Below are positions 56,842-64,000 of a stretch of DNA of 64,000 nucleotides, piece by piece. The notes below the pieces were generated by a model. It was not told where the DNA came from and searched no databases. It worked only from the letters and a program-made list of their open reading frames with translations. The first letter of the stretch is position 1, and every line of letters starts with the position of its first letter. The translations under genes and the position numbers were made by a program. This DNA is from Nostoc sp. XA010 (lineage in GTDB: Bacteria > Cyanobacteriota > Cyanobacteriia > Cyanobacteriales > Nostocaceae), in NCBI RefSeq assembly GCF_020829625.1, contig NZ_JAIVFX010000008.1, positions 226,373-290,372 on the forward strand. The letters are read 5' to 3'.

Positions 56842-57309
56842 TTACGAATCCAGCGAATATTTCATGATGATGTTGACTGTTGTATTTTTATTTACAACAA
56901 AGCTGGCATCACGAAACTTTGGCGAACCTGTTTGTATAGACACAGTTGGATTTTTGGAAATCCCAAAACCTTCTTTGGGAATACCGAAAAAGTCTTTATT
57001 GAGTTTGCGATCGCCATTTTGATCGTCAACTACGGCGACAGCGTAAGTTCCAGGCTTCAAACCGGAAAATTGTTTTTTTACAGAATTGCCAGTAATCTTA
57101 GCGCAGCCACTTTGAGAGCTGCTAGAATTACTCATTGGGAATCCTTGTTCACTTGCGTAAACTCTAAAGCAAATCTCACCTTTTTGGTGATGTATTCCAT
57201 TTACCACAACGCTTAGTGTTGTAGTTGGCTCTGCATTCGCTGTTTTAGCAAAGCTGATGCTCACTAAGGTAGCAAGCAAAATATGATAAACTTGAGATAG
57301 TTTCAACAT
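56842..57309 (-). CDS. DUF2141 domain periplasmic protein, 155 aa
   Basis: A signal peptide (VYHILLATLVSISFAKTANA) precedes a beta-sandwich with the DUF2141 pattern GEICFRVYASEQGFP, LKPGTYAVAVVDDQNGDRKL and DFFGIPKEGFGIS. The domain is periplasmic with unknown function. In this cluster it could act at the envelope with the glycolipid export system, but that is inference. The ATG at 57309 is supported by the signal peptide; a GTG 54 bases earlier is not. Confidence 0.85.
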   Translation of the reverse strand: MLKLSQVYHILLATLVSISFAKTANAEPTTTLSVVVNGIHHQKGEICFRVYASEQGFPMSNSSSSQSGCAKITGNSVKKQFSGLKPGTYAVAVVDDQNGDRKLNKDFFGIPKEGFGISKNPTVSIQTGSPKFRDASFVVNKNTTVNIIMKYSLDS

Positions 57310-57388
57310 AGTTTTGTAGTGAATAATAAGTGATACATGGGTTGAAAATAAGCTAGCAAACACACCTTATTTTTATGAAGTGATTCGT

Positions 57389-58372
57389 TCAAAGTCTGAC
57401 TGGCTGTTTTTTTATTAATGCTGCTTGCCAATCTTTCCACAGTCTTTGCACTACCATTAGCAAATCTTTCAGCAGAAGATATTCTGTCCCTTTTAACTGT
57501 TGATGTAAACTTCTATGACAACACAGTCGCTCATGCAAGCTCAAGGGACTACGCCATATAGAGAGTAAATACTCCCAGAATATTCGCCAATGTGGCAATA
57601 AAAATTGTCCTTTTTTTGCTGAATCAAACCACACTGCATAGGCATAAAAATCAGGCAGCATACTCAATGAGTGTTTTTTTCTGTTGGTAGCAAACAACAA
57701 ATAATTAGGGAAATACATACTCATTGATTGTTGCGGATGGCTTCTGGCAAAAAATAGGTATTCAGGAATTTCATGAAACCTACCGAGGATACCAAGTCTT
57801 AACAAGAAAATTCCATCTGCATTACCATAACCACCCATAGGCGGTGTCATTCTCAGGGCACTGGCGCGAATTACACCGTAACATTGATAACATAAATGCT
57901 TGGTCAGCAATTCGTGAAACCGCTCGTGTGGTTTTAGTGCATCTGCCTTGAGTTTGATATCATAGTTTTGGAGAAAACTTCCCTTTTCATCAATGAAATA
58001 TGTCTGAGAATGACACAAGATTATACTAGGATCTTGGTCAAGCACCTCAACACACTTCTTGATAAAATCTGGAGCATGTAGATCATCATAAGCTGCCCAC
58101 TTAAAGTACTCACCTGAAGACAATTTAAAAACGCGATCAAAGTTACGGGCGCAACCGATATTCTTGTCATTGCGGTAGTAACAAATACGTTGGTCTTGCT
58201 CGGCATAAGCTCTACAAATTTCTTCAGTTTTATCTGTAGATGCATTATCTGAAATAATTAGCTCAAAATCTTCAAAAGTCTGAGCCAAGAGTGAATCAAT
58301 GGCTTCTTTGAGAAATTTTTCACCATTATATACAGGTAAACCGATGCTCAATCGTGGCTGATGGCTAGTCAT
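57389..58372 (-). CDS. GT2 glycosyltransferase, 327 aa
   Basis: The first ~110 residues carry the family A fold: RLSIGLPVYNGEKFLKEAID, FELIISDNASTDKTEEICRA, and the DxD-like YFKWAAYDDLHAPDFI. The C-terminus is variable. It should transfer a sugar from a nucleotide donor, possibly to the glycolipid. It is upstream of the DUF2141 and other GT genes on the same strand. No membrane segment is obvious. Confidence 0.88.
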   Translation of the reverse strand: MTSHQPRLSIGLPVYNGEKFLKEAIDSLLAQTFEDFELIISDNASTDKTEEICRAYAEQDQRICYYRNDKNIGCARNFDRVFKLSSGEYFKWAAYDDLHAPDFIKKCVEVLDQDPSIILCHSQTYFIDEKGSFLQNYDIKLKADALKPHERFHELLTKHLCYQCYGVIRASALRMTPPMGGYGNADGIFLLRLGILGRFHEIPEYLFFARSHPQQSMSMYFPNYLLFATNRKKHSLSMLPDFYAYAVWFDSAKKGQFLLPHWRIFWEYLLSIWRSPLSLHERLCCHRSLHQQLKGTEYLLLKDLLMVVQRLWKDWQAALIKKQPVRL

Positions 58373-58609
58373 ATAAAAGAAGTATTCTGAAAACCTGTGG
58401 ATTATTTGATGCTTAATTGCAGATAATTGTTAGGCAGATGCAATCTAATAATCCAGAAGTCAGAATTTAGTAGGTTGGGTTGAGAAACGTAGCAAGATAC
58501 CGCAGGATAACCCAACATCAATTATCAAGGCTTTCTTGGGTTTCACAGTCGCGCAACCCAACCTACTATTCTAATTCTTCTATTCTCCCTATTCCCCACT
58601 CCCAAAAGA

Positions 58610-59614
58610 CTATTTCATCAAGCTTTGAATATCTGTTTTTTGCAGCCATTCATGTGTTCGCCGCATTCCTGATTCTAGGTCAATTGTTGGTTTATAATTT
58701 AACAGGCTTTCTGCTTTGGCAATCGAACAAGCATAAGGACGAGTCATAAAATCTATAGACTCTGGTAAAATATCAACTTTTTTGCGAAAAAGTTTTTGTC
58801 CTTGAACGCGTAGTTTTAAAAACAACTTGATTTCATCTTTGGGTAATGAAAGCGGTGCTGATAAACCTTCGATTGCTGCTAAACGCATAAAATACTCTTT
58901 CCACGAAGTTTCTTGTCCGTCGGTGATATTAAATATTTCACCATAGGTTTCTTTTTCTATCGCAAGAAAGATACCATCAATCAAGTTATCTATATATACA
59001 TGATTGATTACTCCTTTACCCTCGTTGGCATAGGCAAATAATTTTTGACGCATCATCAGAATTGGTCTGACTATCCAGGGAATACTTCCTGGGCCATAAA
59101 CATCTCCGGCTCGAATAATGATGATGCCAAAATCTGGAGAATTATTGAGTTCTAAAAGTGCTTTTTCAGCTTCTATTTTCGTTTGACAGTATGGATTACT
59201 TTCGCCCGAAAGTGGCCCGGATTCTGTAATACCATTAGGATAGTTGAAACCGTAAACCATCACGCTGGATAGATGCACAAATGTTTTGACACCAGCCTGT
59301 TTAGCCGCTTTAGCTATGTTGACAGTACCGCCAACATTCACATCACGAAAATGGTTAATTGCGCCAGCTTCTTCGGCAATTTGCTCTGTATGTAAAACGA
59401 TATCTACTCCCTGGCAAGCTTTTTGAGCAATAGCAGAATCGGTGATACTACCAATAATTACTTCAACACCTAAATTCTGTAATTGTTTGTTCTGTTCTGT
59501 AGAACTTTGCAGTCCACGAACATTCATTCCTTGCGCTATAGCTAACTCGGCTGTACGCAAACCGACAAGTTCATCAATCCCAGTGATTAGCAGGGTTTTG
59601 TTTTTGAGATTCAT
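58610..59614 (-). CDS. hgdA: NAD-dependent epimerase, likely HgdA, 334 aa
   Basis: Extended SDR with TLLITGIDELVGLRTAELAI, VDIVLHTEQIAEEAG, VHLSSVMVYGF, YCQTKIEAEKALL (YxxxK) and RAGDVYGPGSIPW. In Anabaena PCC 7120 HgdA (All5345, from memory) is a UDP-galactose 4-epimerase needed for heterocyst glycolipid composition. The glycine-rich loop reads GIDELVG, where GxxGxxG is usual. The ATG at 59614 is the family start; the frame is open for 41 codons upstream without support. Confidence 0.8.
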   Translation of the reverse strand: MNLKNKTLLITGIDELVGLRTAELAIAQGMNVRGLQSSTEQNKQLQNLGVEVIIGSITDSAIAQKACQGVDIVLHTEQIAEEAGAINHFRDVNVGGTVNIAKAAKQAGVKTFVHLSSVMVYGFNYPNGITESGPLSGESNPYCQTKIEAEKALLELNNSPDFGIIIIRAGDVYGPGSIPWIVRPILMMRQKLFAYANEGKGVINHVYIDNLIDGIFLAIEKETYGEIFNITDGQETSWKEYFMRLAAIEGLSAPLSLPKDEIKLFLKLRVQGQKLFRKKVDILPESIDFMTRPYACSIAKAESLLNYKPTIDLESGMRRTHEWLQKTDIQSLMK

Positions 59615-59822
59615 AAATTTGGGCTTATTGTTAAATAAGTGAATTTGATTTATTAGATAAAAAGTTTCAAACTTATACCGAAATTGCGATTCGGTAAAGG
59701 CTTTTAACCTAATATCTAAAATGGATATAAAGATCAATTTTTCTGTGGAGAGTCTGCACCAATGCTTACTTATGAGGCTATATCAACGCAAAATAACTTG
59801 ATTATTTTGCTGTTAAGAATAG

Positions 59823-61001
59823 CTAGAAAATATCTCCAGGATCTGCGGAGCGGAGTTTGTTGATAGCAAGCGCTCCTGATGCTATGCACATCAAAACTGT
59901 TGAAATTAAGACAAGGAGTGCATTATTAATGGTCATCAATATTGGTAATTTAGTTGCTTCTGCTGCAAAACTATATACCAAGATAGAACTAAGAAACCCT
60001 GGAATATAACCTAAAATTGCCAAAATTAAAGCTTGCTGAAATACCACATTTAATAAATATTTATTGGCATAACCTATAGCTTTTAAAGTGGCGTAAGCAA
60101 CGAACTGCGTAGCAATATTGCTGTAAAGAATTTGATAAACAATAACCACACCAACAACCGCAGCCATTGTCAACATTAAGTTAAGAATAAAACCAATGGG
60201 TGTTCTGACAGCCCAATATTCTTTCTCAAAATCAATGAAGCCTTGGCGTGTAAAAACTTGCACATCATTAGGTAAAGTTGCTTGCAAATTTTTTAGTACT
60301 GCTTCTGCATTAGTACCAGGTTTGAGGGAAATCAAACCGATATCTATCATATCTGCCGGACGACTATTGGGATTTATCCTTAAGAAAGTTGAGTCACTGA
60401 CAACTAAATTACCGTCTACCCCAAAGGAAGGCCCTAAACTGAATAAGCCACCAATTCTAACTCTATAGCCAACTAATGAATTAAAGGGAAATATTTCAAT
60501 TGTCTGTGCAGTATCTCCCGCATCAAATTTTGTAGCTATTGGGCCAAACTCTGGGCGAGAACTCCGGTCAAAAAGCATGACATCGGGAATTTTGAGTTTA
60601 TCTAAATTTTTCTCAACTTCTGGGAGGTTCATCACAGGCCTACCGGGATCGAAACCAATAACGTATATTGAATATTTCTCACCGGTTGCCGGATTTTTCA
60701 GTTTGGCAAATTGCAAATACATGGGGCTAACTGACTCTACGCCATCAAACCCTAGAGATTGGTACAAACGAGTCCGCGAAAAACTTTGATTTGAGGTCAA
60801 AGATTTATATTGAGAACTAACTAAAAATAAATCTCCTTTGAGATTCTGATGCATTGCGGTTGCACTTGAATAGAGGGCATCTTGGAAACCAAGTTGCACA
60901 AACATTAGCAGCACAATAAAACCAATCCCAGCTACAGCTACTAGTAAACGAACTTTTTGCTGTGCTAGCTGTAGCCATCCTAAAGGAATTTTGAAATTCA
61001 T
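59823..61001 (-). CDS. hgdC: DevC-family ABC exporter permease, likely HgdC, 392 aa
   Basis: A first membrane helix (VAVAGIGFIVLLMFVQLGFQ), a large periplasmic part and three C-terminal helices (ILNLMLTMAAVVGVVIVYQI, ALILAILGYIPGFLSSILVY, ALLVLISTVLMCIASGALAI) follow the FtsX/MacB topology of DevC. With HgdB it forms the permease/adaptor pair of an export system for the heterocyst glycolipid layer. The ATPase (devA-type) gene is not next to it. It is 90 bases downstream of hgdB, with STRR repeats in the spacer. Confidence 0.85.
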   Translation of the reverse strand: MNFKIPLGWLQLAQQKVRLLVAVAGIGFIVLLMFVQLGFQDALYSSATAMHQNLKGDLFLVSSQYKSLTSNQSFSRTRLYQSLGFDGVESVSPMYLQFAKLKNPATGEKYSIYVIGFDPGRPVMNLPEVEKNLDKLKIPDVMLFDRSSRPEFGPIATKFDAGDTAQTIEIFPFNSLVGYRVRIGGLFSLGPSFGVDGNLVVSDSTFLRINPNSRPADMIDIGLISLKPGTNAEAVLKNLQATLPNDVQVFTRQGFIDFEKEYWAVRTPIGFILNLMLTMAAVVGVVIVYQILYSNIATQFVAYATLKAIGYANKYLLNVVFQQALILAILGYIPGFLSSILVYSFAAEATKLPILMTINNALLVLISTVLMCIASGALAINKLRSADPGDIF

Positions 61002-61012
61002 GGATTTATTTG

Positions 61013-61085
61013 TTATTTGTCATTTGTCATTTGTCATTTGTCATTTGTGAATGGCTAATAACTAATGCCCCATGCCCAATGCTCA
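61013..61085. repeat. TCATTTG heptad tandem repeat between hgdB and hgdC
   Basis: About five TTTGTCA/TCATTTG units (61013-61049), then ATGCCCCATGCCCAATG at 61066-61082, fill nearly the whole spacer of 89 bases. Confidence 0.85.
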
Positions 61086-61090
61086 ATTGA

Positions 61091-62296
61091 CTAAATATGA
61101 ATGGCTATATCTACCTGTAAGTTGGTGAAACGAGCAACCTTTTCACTATCTGCGGGATTATCGATGGAGACTTTTACCTCAATTATTCTGCGGTCTGTAT
61201 CTGAGCCAGGGTTTAGGCTGAAGATGCTTTGCTTGTCAACTTGCCAACCAATTTCTTTTACAGTGCCTTTTATTGTTCCAGTAAATGCAGTGCTGGTAAT
61301 GGTGGCTTTTTGCCCTACACGCACTTTTTGAACATCGGTTTGATACACCTCTGCAATCACATACATTTGAGATGTCTTACCGATTTCAGCAAATCCTCTG
61401 CTGGTGCTGATTACTTCTCCGGTTTTGGCGTGAATTTTCAAAATTTTGCCATTTATGGGAGATTTGATATAACTTAAATCCAAGTCGGCTTTTGCTTGTT
61501 GAACAGAAGTTGTTGCACTGTTGACTTCGGTTTGTGCTACCTGAACATCTACACTACGCACTTCACTAATACTGGTTAGTTGCGCTTGTGCTTGTTTGCG
61601 TTGTTCTTGGTATGTGTCTTGAGTCCGCTTGAGAGTGGCTTGGGCTTCTGTTAGCTGCTGTTGTGTAGTCTTTAGTTGCAAAGCTTTGCTATCTGCTACA
61701 GAAGCCGCGATCGCACCTTGTCTATATAATTGCTGATAGCGATCGTTCTCAGCTTGAGCATTGTCTACTTCCGCCTGGATGCGGGCGATTGTTGCCTCTT
61801 GCGTTGCAACGTCTCCTTTATATTGTGGCTCTAAACGGGCGATCGCTGCCTTTTGAGCATCCACATCTCCGGTTTTAGCTCCAGATTTAACCTGCGCTAG
61901 TTTAGCTTTGGCAACTTGCAATTTGTCTAAAGCTTGTTGCAATGCGGTTCTAGAACGACCATAATTTTCTAGATATGCCAGTACTTGCCTTGCTTTAACT
62001 GTATCGCCTTCTTTTACCAACAGTCTTTCTACTCGCACCCCGTTATTAGAAGCGGGAGCTGTTAAAGAAGTAACTTCGCCTTCTGGTTCCAAACGTCCTA
62101 AAGCTGTCACAGCAAGTTTTGCAGGAGCGGCAGCTTTTGGAGGATTCGCTTGCGGTGTCACTTTAGGTTTAGACCAAAACGGTACCACACTATAAAAAGC
62201 TATTAATCCCGCCGCCAAGGTGAGAGAAGCTGCTAAAATTACTTGCGATCGCCCTACGGGTTTTGTGAATAATCGGCTTTCTTTATTTACTGCCAT
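61091..62296 (-). CDS. hgdB: DevB-family membrane fusion protein, likely HgdB, 401 aa
   Basis: An N-terminal membrane helix (AASLTLAAGLIAFYSVVPFW) is followed by the lipoyl half-motif (VTALGRLEPEGEV and VRVERLLVKEGDTVKARQ), a long coiled coil (YKGDVATQEATIARIQAEVD, LTEAQATLKRTQDTYQEQRK) and the second lipoyl half (DLDLSYIKSPINGKILKIHA). These proteins bridge an inner-membrane ABC exporter and TolC. It is the first gene of the minus-strand glycolipid cluster, and an NtcA-type promoter lies ~230 bases upstream. Confidence 0.88.
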   Translation of the reverse strand: MAVNKESRLFTKPVGRSQVILAASLTLAAGLIAFYSVVPFWSKPKVTPQANPPKAAAPAKLAVTALGRLEPEGEVTSLTAPASNNGVRVERLLVKEGDTVKARQVLAYLENYGRSRTALQQALDKLQVAKAKLAQVKSGAKTGDVDAQKAAIARLEPQYKGDVATQEATIARIQAEVDNAQAENDRYQQLYRQGAIAASVADSKALQLKTTQQQLTEAQATLKRTQDTYQEQRKQAQAQLTSISEVRSVDVQVAQTEVNSATTSVQQAKADLDLSYIKSPINGKILKIHAKTGEVISTSRGFAEIGKTSQMYVIAEVYQTDVQKVRVGQKATITSTAFTGTIKGTVKEIGWQVDKQSIFSLNPGSDTDRRIIEVKVSIDNPADSEKVARFTNLQVDIAIHI

Positions 62297-63217
62297 CTTT
62301 TCATTCCAATTCTGTTTTCTAGGGGATAGCCTGGTTATATTTAATCGATTAGATATAGACTCATCCGCAAATTACCAAGAGGGCTTTTCCTCTAGGTTTT
62401 CTACCTTAATAAAGTCGATGGGTCTAAATTGGTTTTATATGAATTGTTGTACGCTTTTGCCGCCCAAACTCACTATTGTGGCGTGAAAATTAATGGTGGT
62501 GTTATTTCAAAGCTTCCTAAGTTATATCCTAATTTGACATCTAATCCCGTAGCGTAAAATACAATAGGGCTAACCGGGAAACTTAACTTTCAAGAACAAC
62601 GAAGCGCTAATAAAAATGATCTCAAAGTTGCGATAAACTTGTTATTAATAATGGCACAAAAATTGAATTTTGTCAACCGAGTAGCTTTGCATAAGTCCTG
62701 ATTCTCTCACTAAAACATTTCATCACAGTCAGATTAGAGACTGAATAAATTTGCTCATTACTAACTCTTTGTCTGCTAATTGAATACCAAAAGATAGTTC
62801 GTTATTAAGCATATTTGATATTACTAACAGATTATTCTTCTTAAGGTTGTGTATTATAAGACATTATTATCAGCTTTGCTCATAGTAATTAAAGGCATGA
62901 AGCGATACCTTTGGTGCGTTACGTCAACGCATATCTAAAAATACACGAGTATACTGTGGTGGAAGTTTGTTTACCTTTAACAAAGGATTTGGCCCCTTGG
63001 AATTACCAACATACTTATAAATCTTCTGCCTCGTTGCCATCCCGCCTTGGAATAAATTCCAAGGCTAATAGCTAAAGTCTTCTTAAGAGGACTAAATACA
63101 AAATTTTAAGCGATGTACATAGCTATCTTTGATGAAACCGAAAATTTCAGTCCACGTTTAGTGGACTTGAACTATGAGGGGATGTCAGTCAGCGCGCTTG
63201 CGGGGCTACAAAAAGGG
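62297..63217. other. Regulatory/non-coding gap between hgdB and the transposase
   Basis: No gene seen. It contains the NtcA-type promoter at 62519-62562 and, near 63036-63100, palindromic repeats (CCTTGGAATAAATTCCAAGG, then AGTCTTCTTAAGAGGACT) and the IS-side hairpin GTCCAC...GTGGAC (63152-63168). Confidence 0.6.
62519..62562 (-). promoter_or_regulatory. NtcA-type promoter upstream of hgdB
   Basis: On the minus strand GTA-TTTTACGC-TAC (62549-62562) matches the NtcA site GTAN8TAC. After 22 bases comes TATAAC (62521-62526), or after 24 bases TAACTT (62519-62524), matching the TAN3T -10 box. Distance to the hgdB ATG is ~225 bases. Functional use is inferred from NtcA-activated promoters. Confidence 0.7.
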
Positions 63218-64000
63218 CTAGGATGCAGATAGAATAAGCCTCATAGCCCTCTCAAAGAGCTGGTAGTACTTGCACTTATTAGGATTTAGTGTCAATAACT
63301 CAGCGACTAATTCATAAGAGTTTTCCATAAAATTGACCCAGTTAGCTCCATATAATCCAATATAAAAACTACTATGACGGCGAACTGTCCGTCCCAGCTC
63401 TTTAATTCGACCGACATATTTTTGAACACCCATACGTTTAACTTTTTGACCAGATATAGTTGCAGCAGTATAGGCAAGCGAGATTAATAATATTAGGGAA
63501 ATTAGCCGTTCACCTGATACATTAGTATCTTCTAAGTTATAACCACCGCTTTTAAAATCTCTAAACATCTCTTCAATATCAAAACGCTGTTTATAAGCAA
63601 TAATCGCCGAGTCTAAATCATCTAAATTGGTTAAAATAAACCAGCCCTCCTCTGGAGCAACTCCAAAACGTTTACGTTTCCATTTAGCAGCAAGGTTAAA
63701 GCTGATAAATCCTGTAGATTTTGTATACTTAATACCTTGATAAAAGAACGAAACTCCAGGCGATAAACCTGAATCTTTTAATTGCAGCCAAATCTCTGGT
63801 TCTATTTCTATAAAAGCATCTCTTTTTATACGTAAACAAAAGTATACTTTCTGCTCTGTGAGCCAGTTAGCTAGCTTTATTGAACAAAATTCTCGATCTC
63901 CTAAAACTACAGTTTTATAATTCTTGAAAATCGGTAATGTTTTTTTAAATACTGCTTCCTGCTCATCCAAATTACTCGAACCTAACTTGTCCAGCAACTC
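63218..64000 (-). mobile_element. IS4-type transposase gene, 3' part only (truncated by window end)
   Basis: The frame ends at a TAG (63218-63220) and runs off the right edge; 260 residues are visible. The signature YKQRFDIEEMFRDFK carries the Y-(2)R-(3)E-(6)K motif of IS4-family DDE transposases, with the DDE aspartate in VVLGDREFCS. The C-terminal helices are complete. It probably belongs to an intact or nearly intact IS lying mainly outside the window; the left/right ends cannot be seen here. Confidence 0.88.

Overview
The window is chromosomal DNA of a filamentous, heterocyst-forming cyanobacterium of the Nostoc/Anabaena type. The evidence is photosystem II genes (psbN, psbH), the NDH-1 subunit ndhL, cyanobacterial families (Ycf65/PSRP-3, DUF3007, AMIN, CYP110), very frequent GCGATCGC (HIP1) octamers, seven-base tandem repeats in many intergenic gaps, a tRNA-Leu(UAA) split by a group I intron, and a cluster matching the heterocyst glycolipid locus hglT/hgdA/hgdC/hgdB of Anabaena sp. 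PCC 7120.

Layout. 1-7.3 kb: AMIN-domain protein, secreted protein, CPA2 antiporter with universal-stress domains, decayed IS701-type transposase, GDSL hydrolase, tRNA-Ala(GGC) and hisF. 7.4-14.4 kb: ruvB, a TPR protein, a glycosyltransferase broken by one amber codon, a CYP110-type P450, a HAD phosphatase, and two tandem DUF29 copies, one decayed. 14.5-21.3 kb: ycf65, a kinase/WD40 protein whose kinase domain lacks key residues, a large SPFH protein, and atpC/atpD. 21.6-33.1 kb: PEP-CTERM protein, a long gap with a duplicated 160-base unit, SirB1-like protein, SRPBCC protein, multi-TM mechanosensitive-type protein, alpha/beta hydrolase, an unknown 556-residue protein and a GH38 alpha-mannosidase. 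33.1-48.0 kb: psbN opposite psbH, stress-type proteins, tatA, pth, a stomatin-like protein, folP, tpiA, a GTPase, an SDR, a canonical Ser/Thr kinase and trpA-DUF3007-ndhL. 48.3-53.5 kb: split tRNA-Leu, a 250-base MITE-like element, an unknown 439-residue protein, a flippase-like membrane protein and two paralogous lipoproteins.

53.7-62.6 kb: seven minus-strand genes (hgdB, hgdC, hgdA, GT2, DUF2141, GT2, hglT) that probably make and export the heterocyst glycolipid layer. Upstream of hgdB is a GTA-N8-TAC site followed at the right distance by a -10-like hexamer, the layout of an NtcA-activated promoter. The window ends in a truncated IS4-type transposase gene.

The most striking theme is how repeat families invade genes here. 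They sit exactly at stop codons (tatA, the 220-residue coiled-coil gene, the 556-residue gene) and inside reading frames without breaking them (GH38 mannosidase, WD40 kinase, the 556-residue protein). I found no CRISPR array, prophage or clear-cut novel defence system. All function calls come from reading motifs, not from searches.
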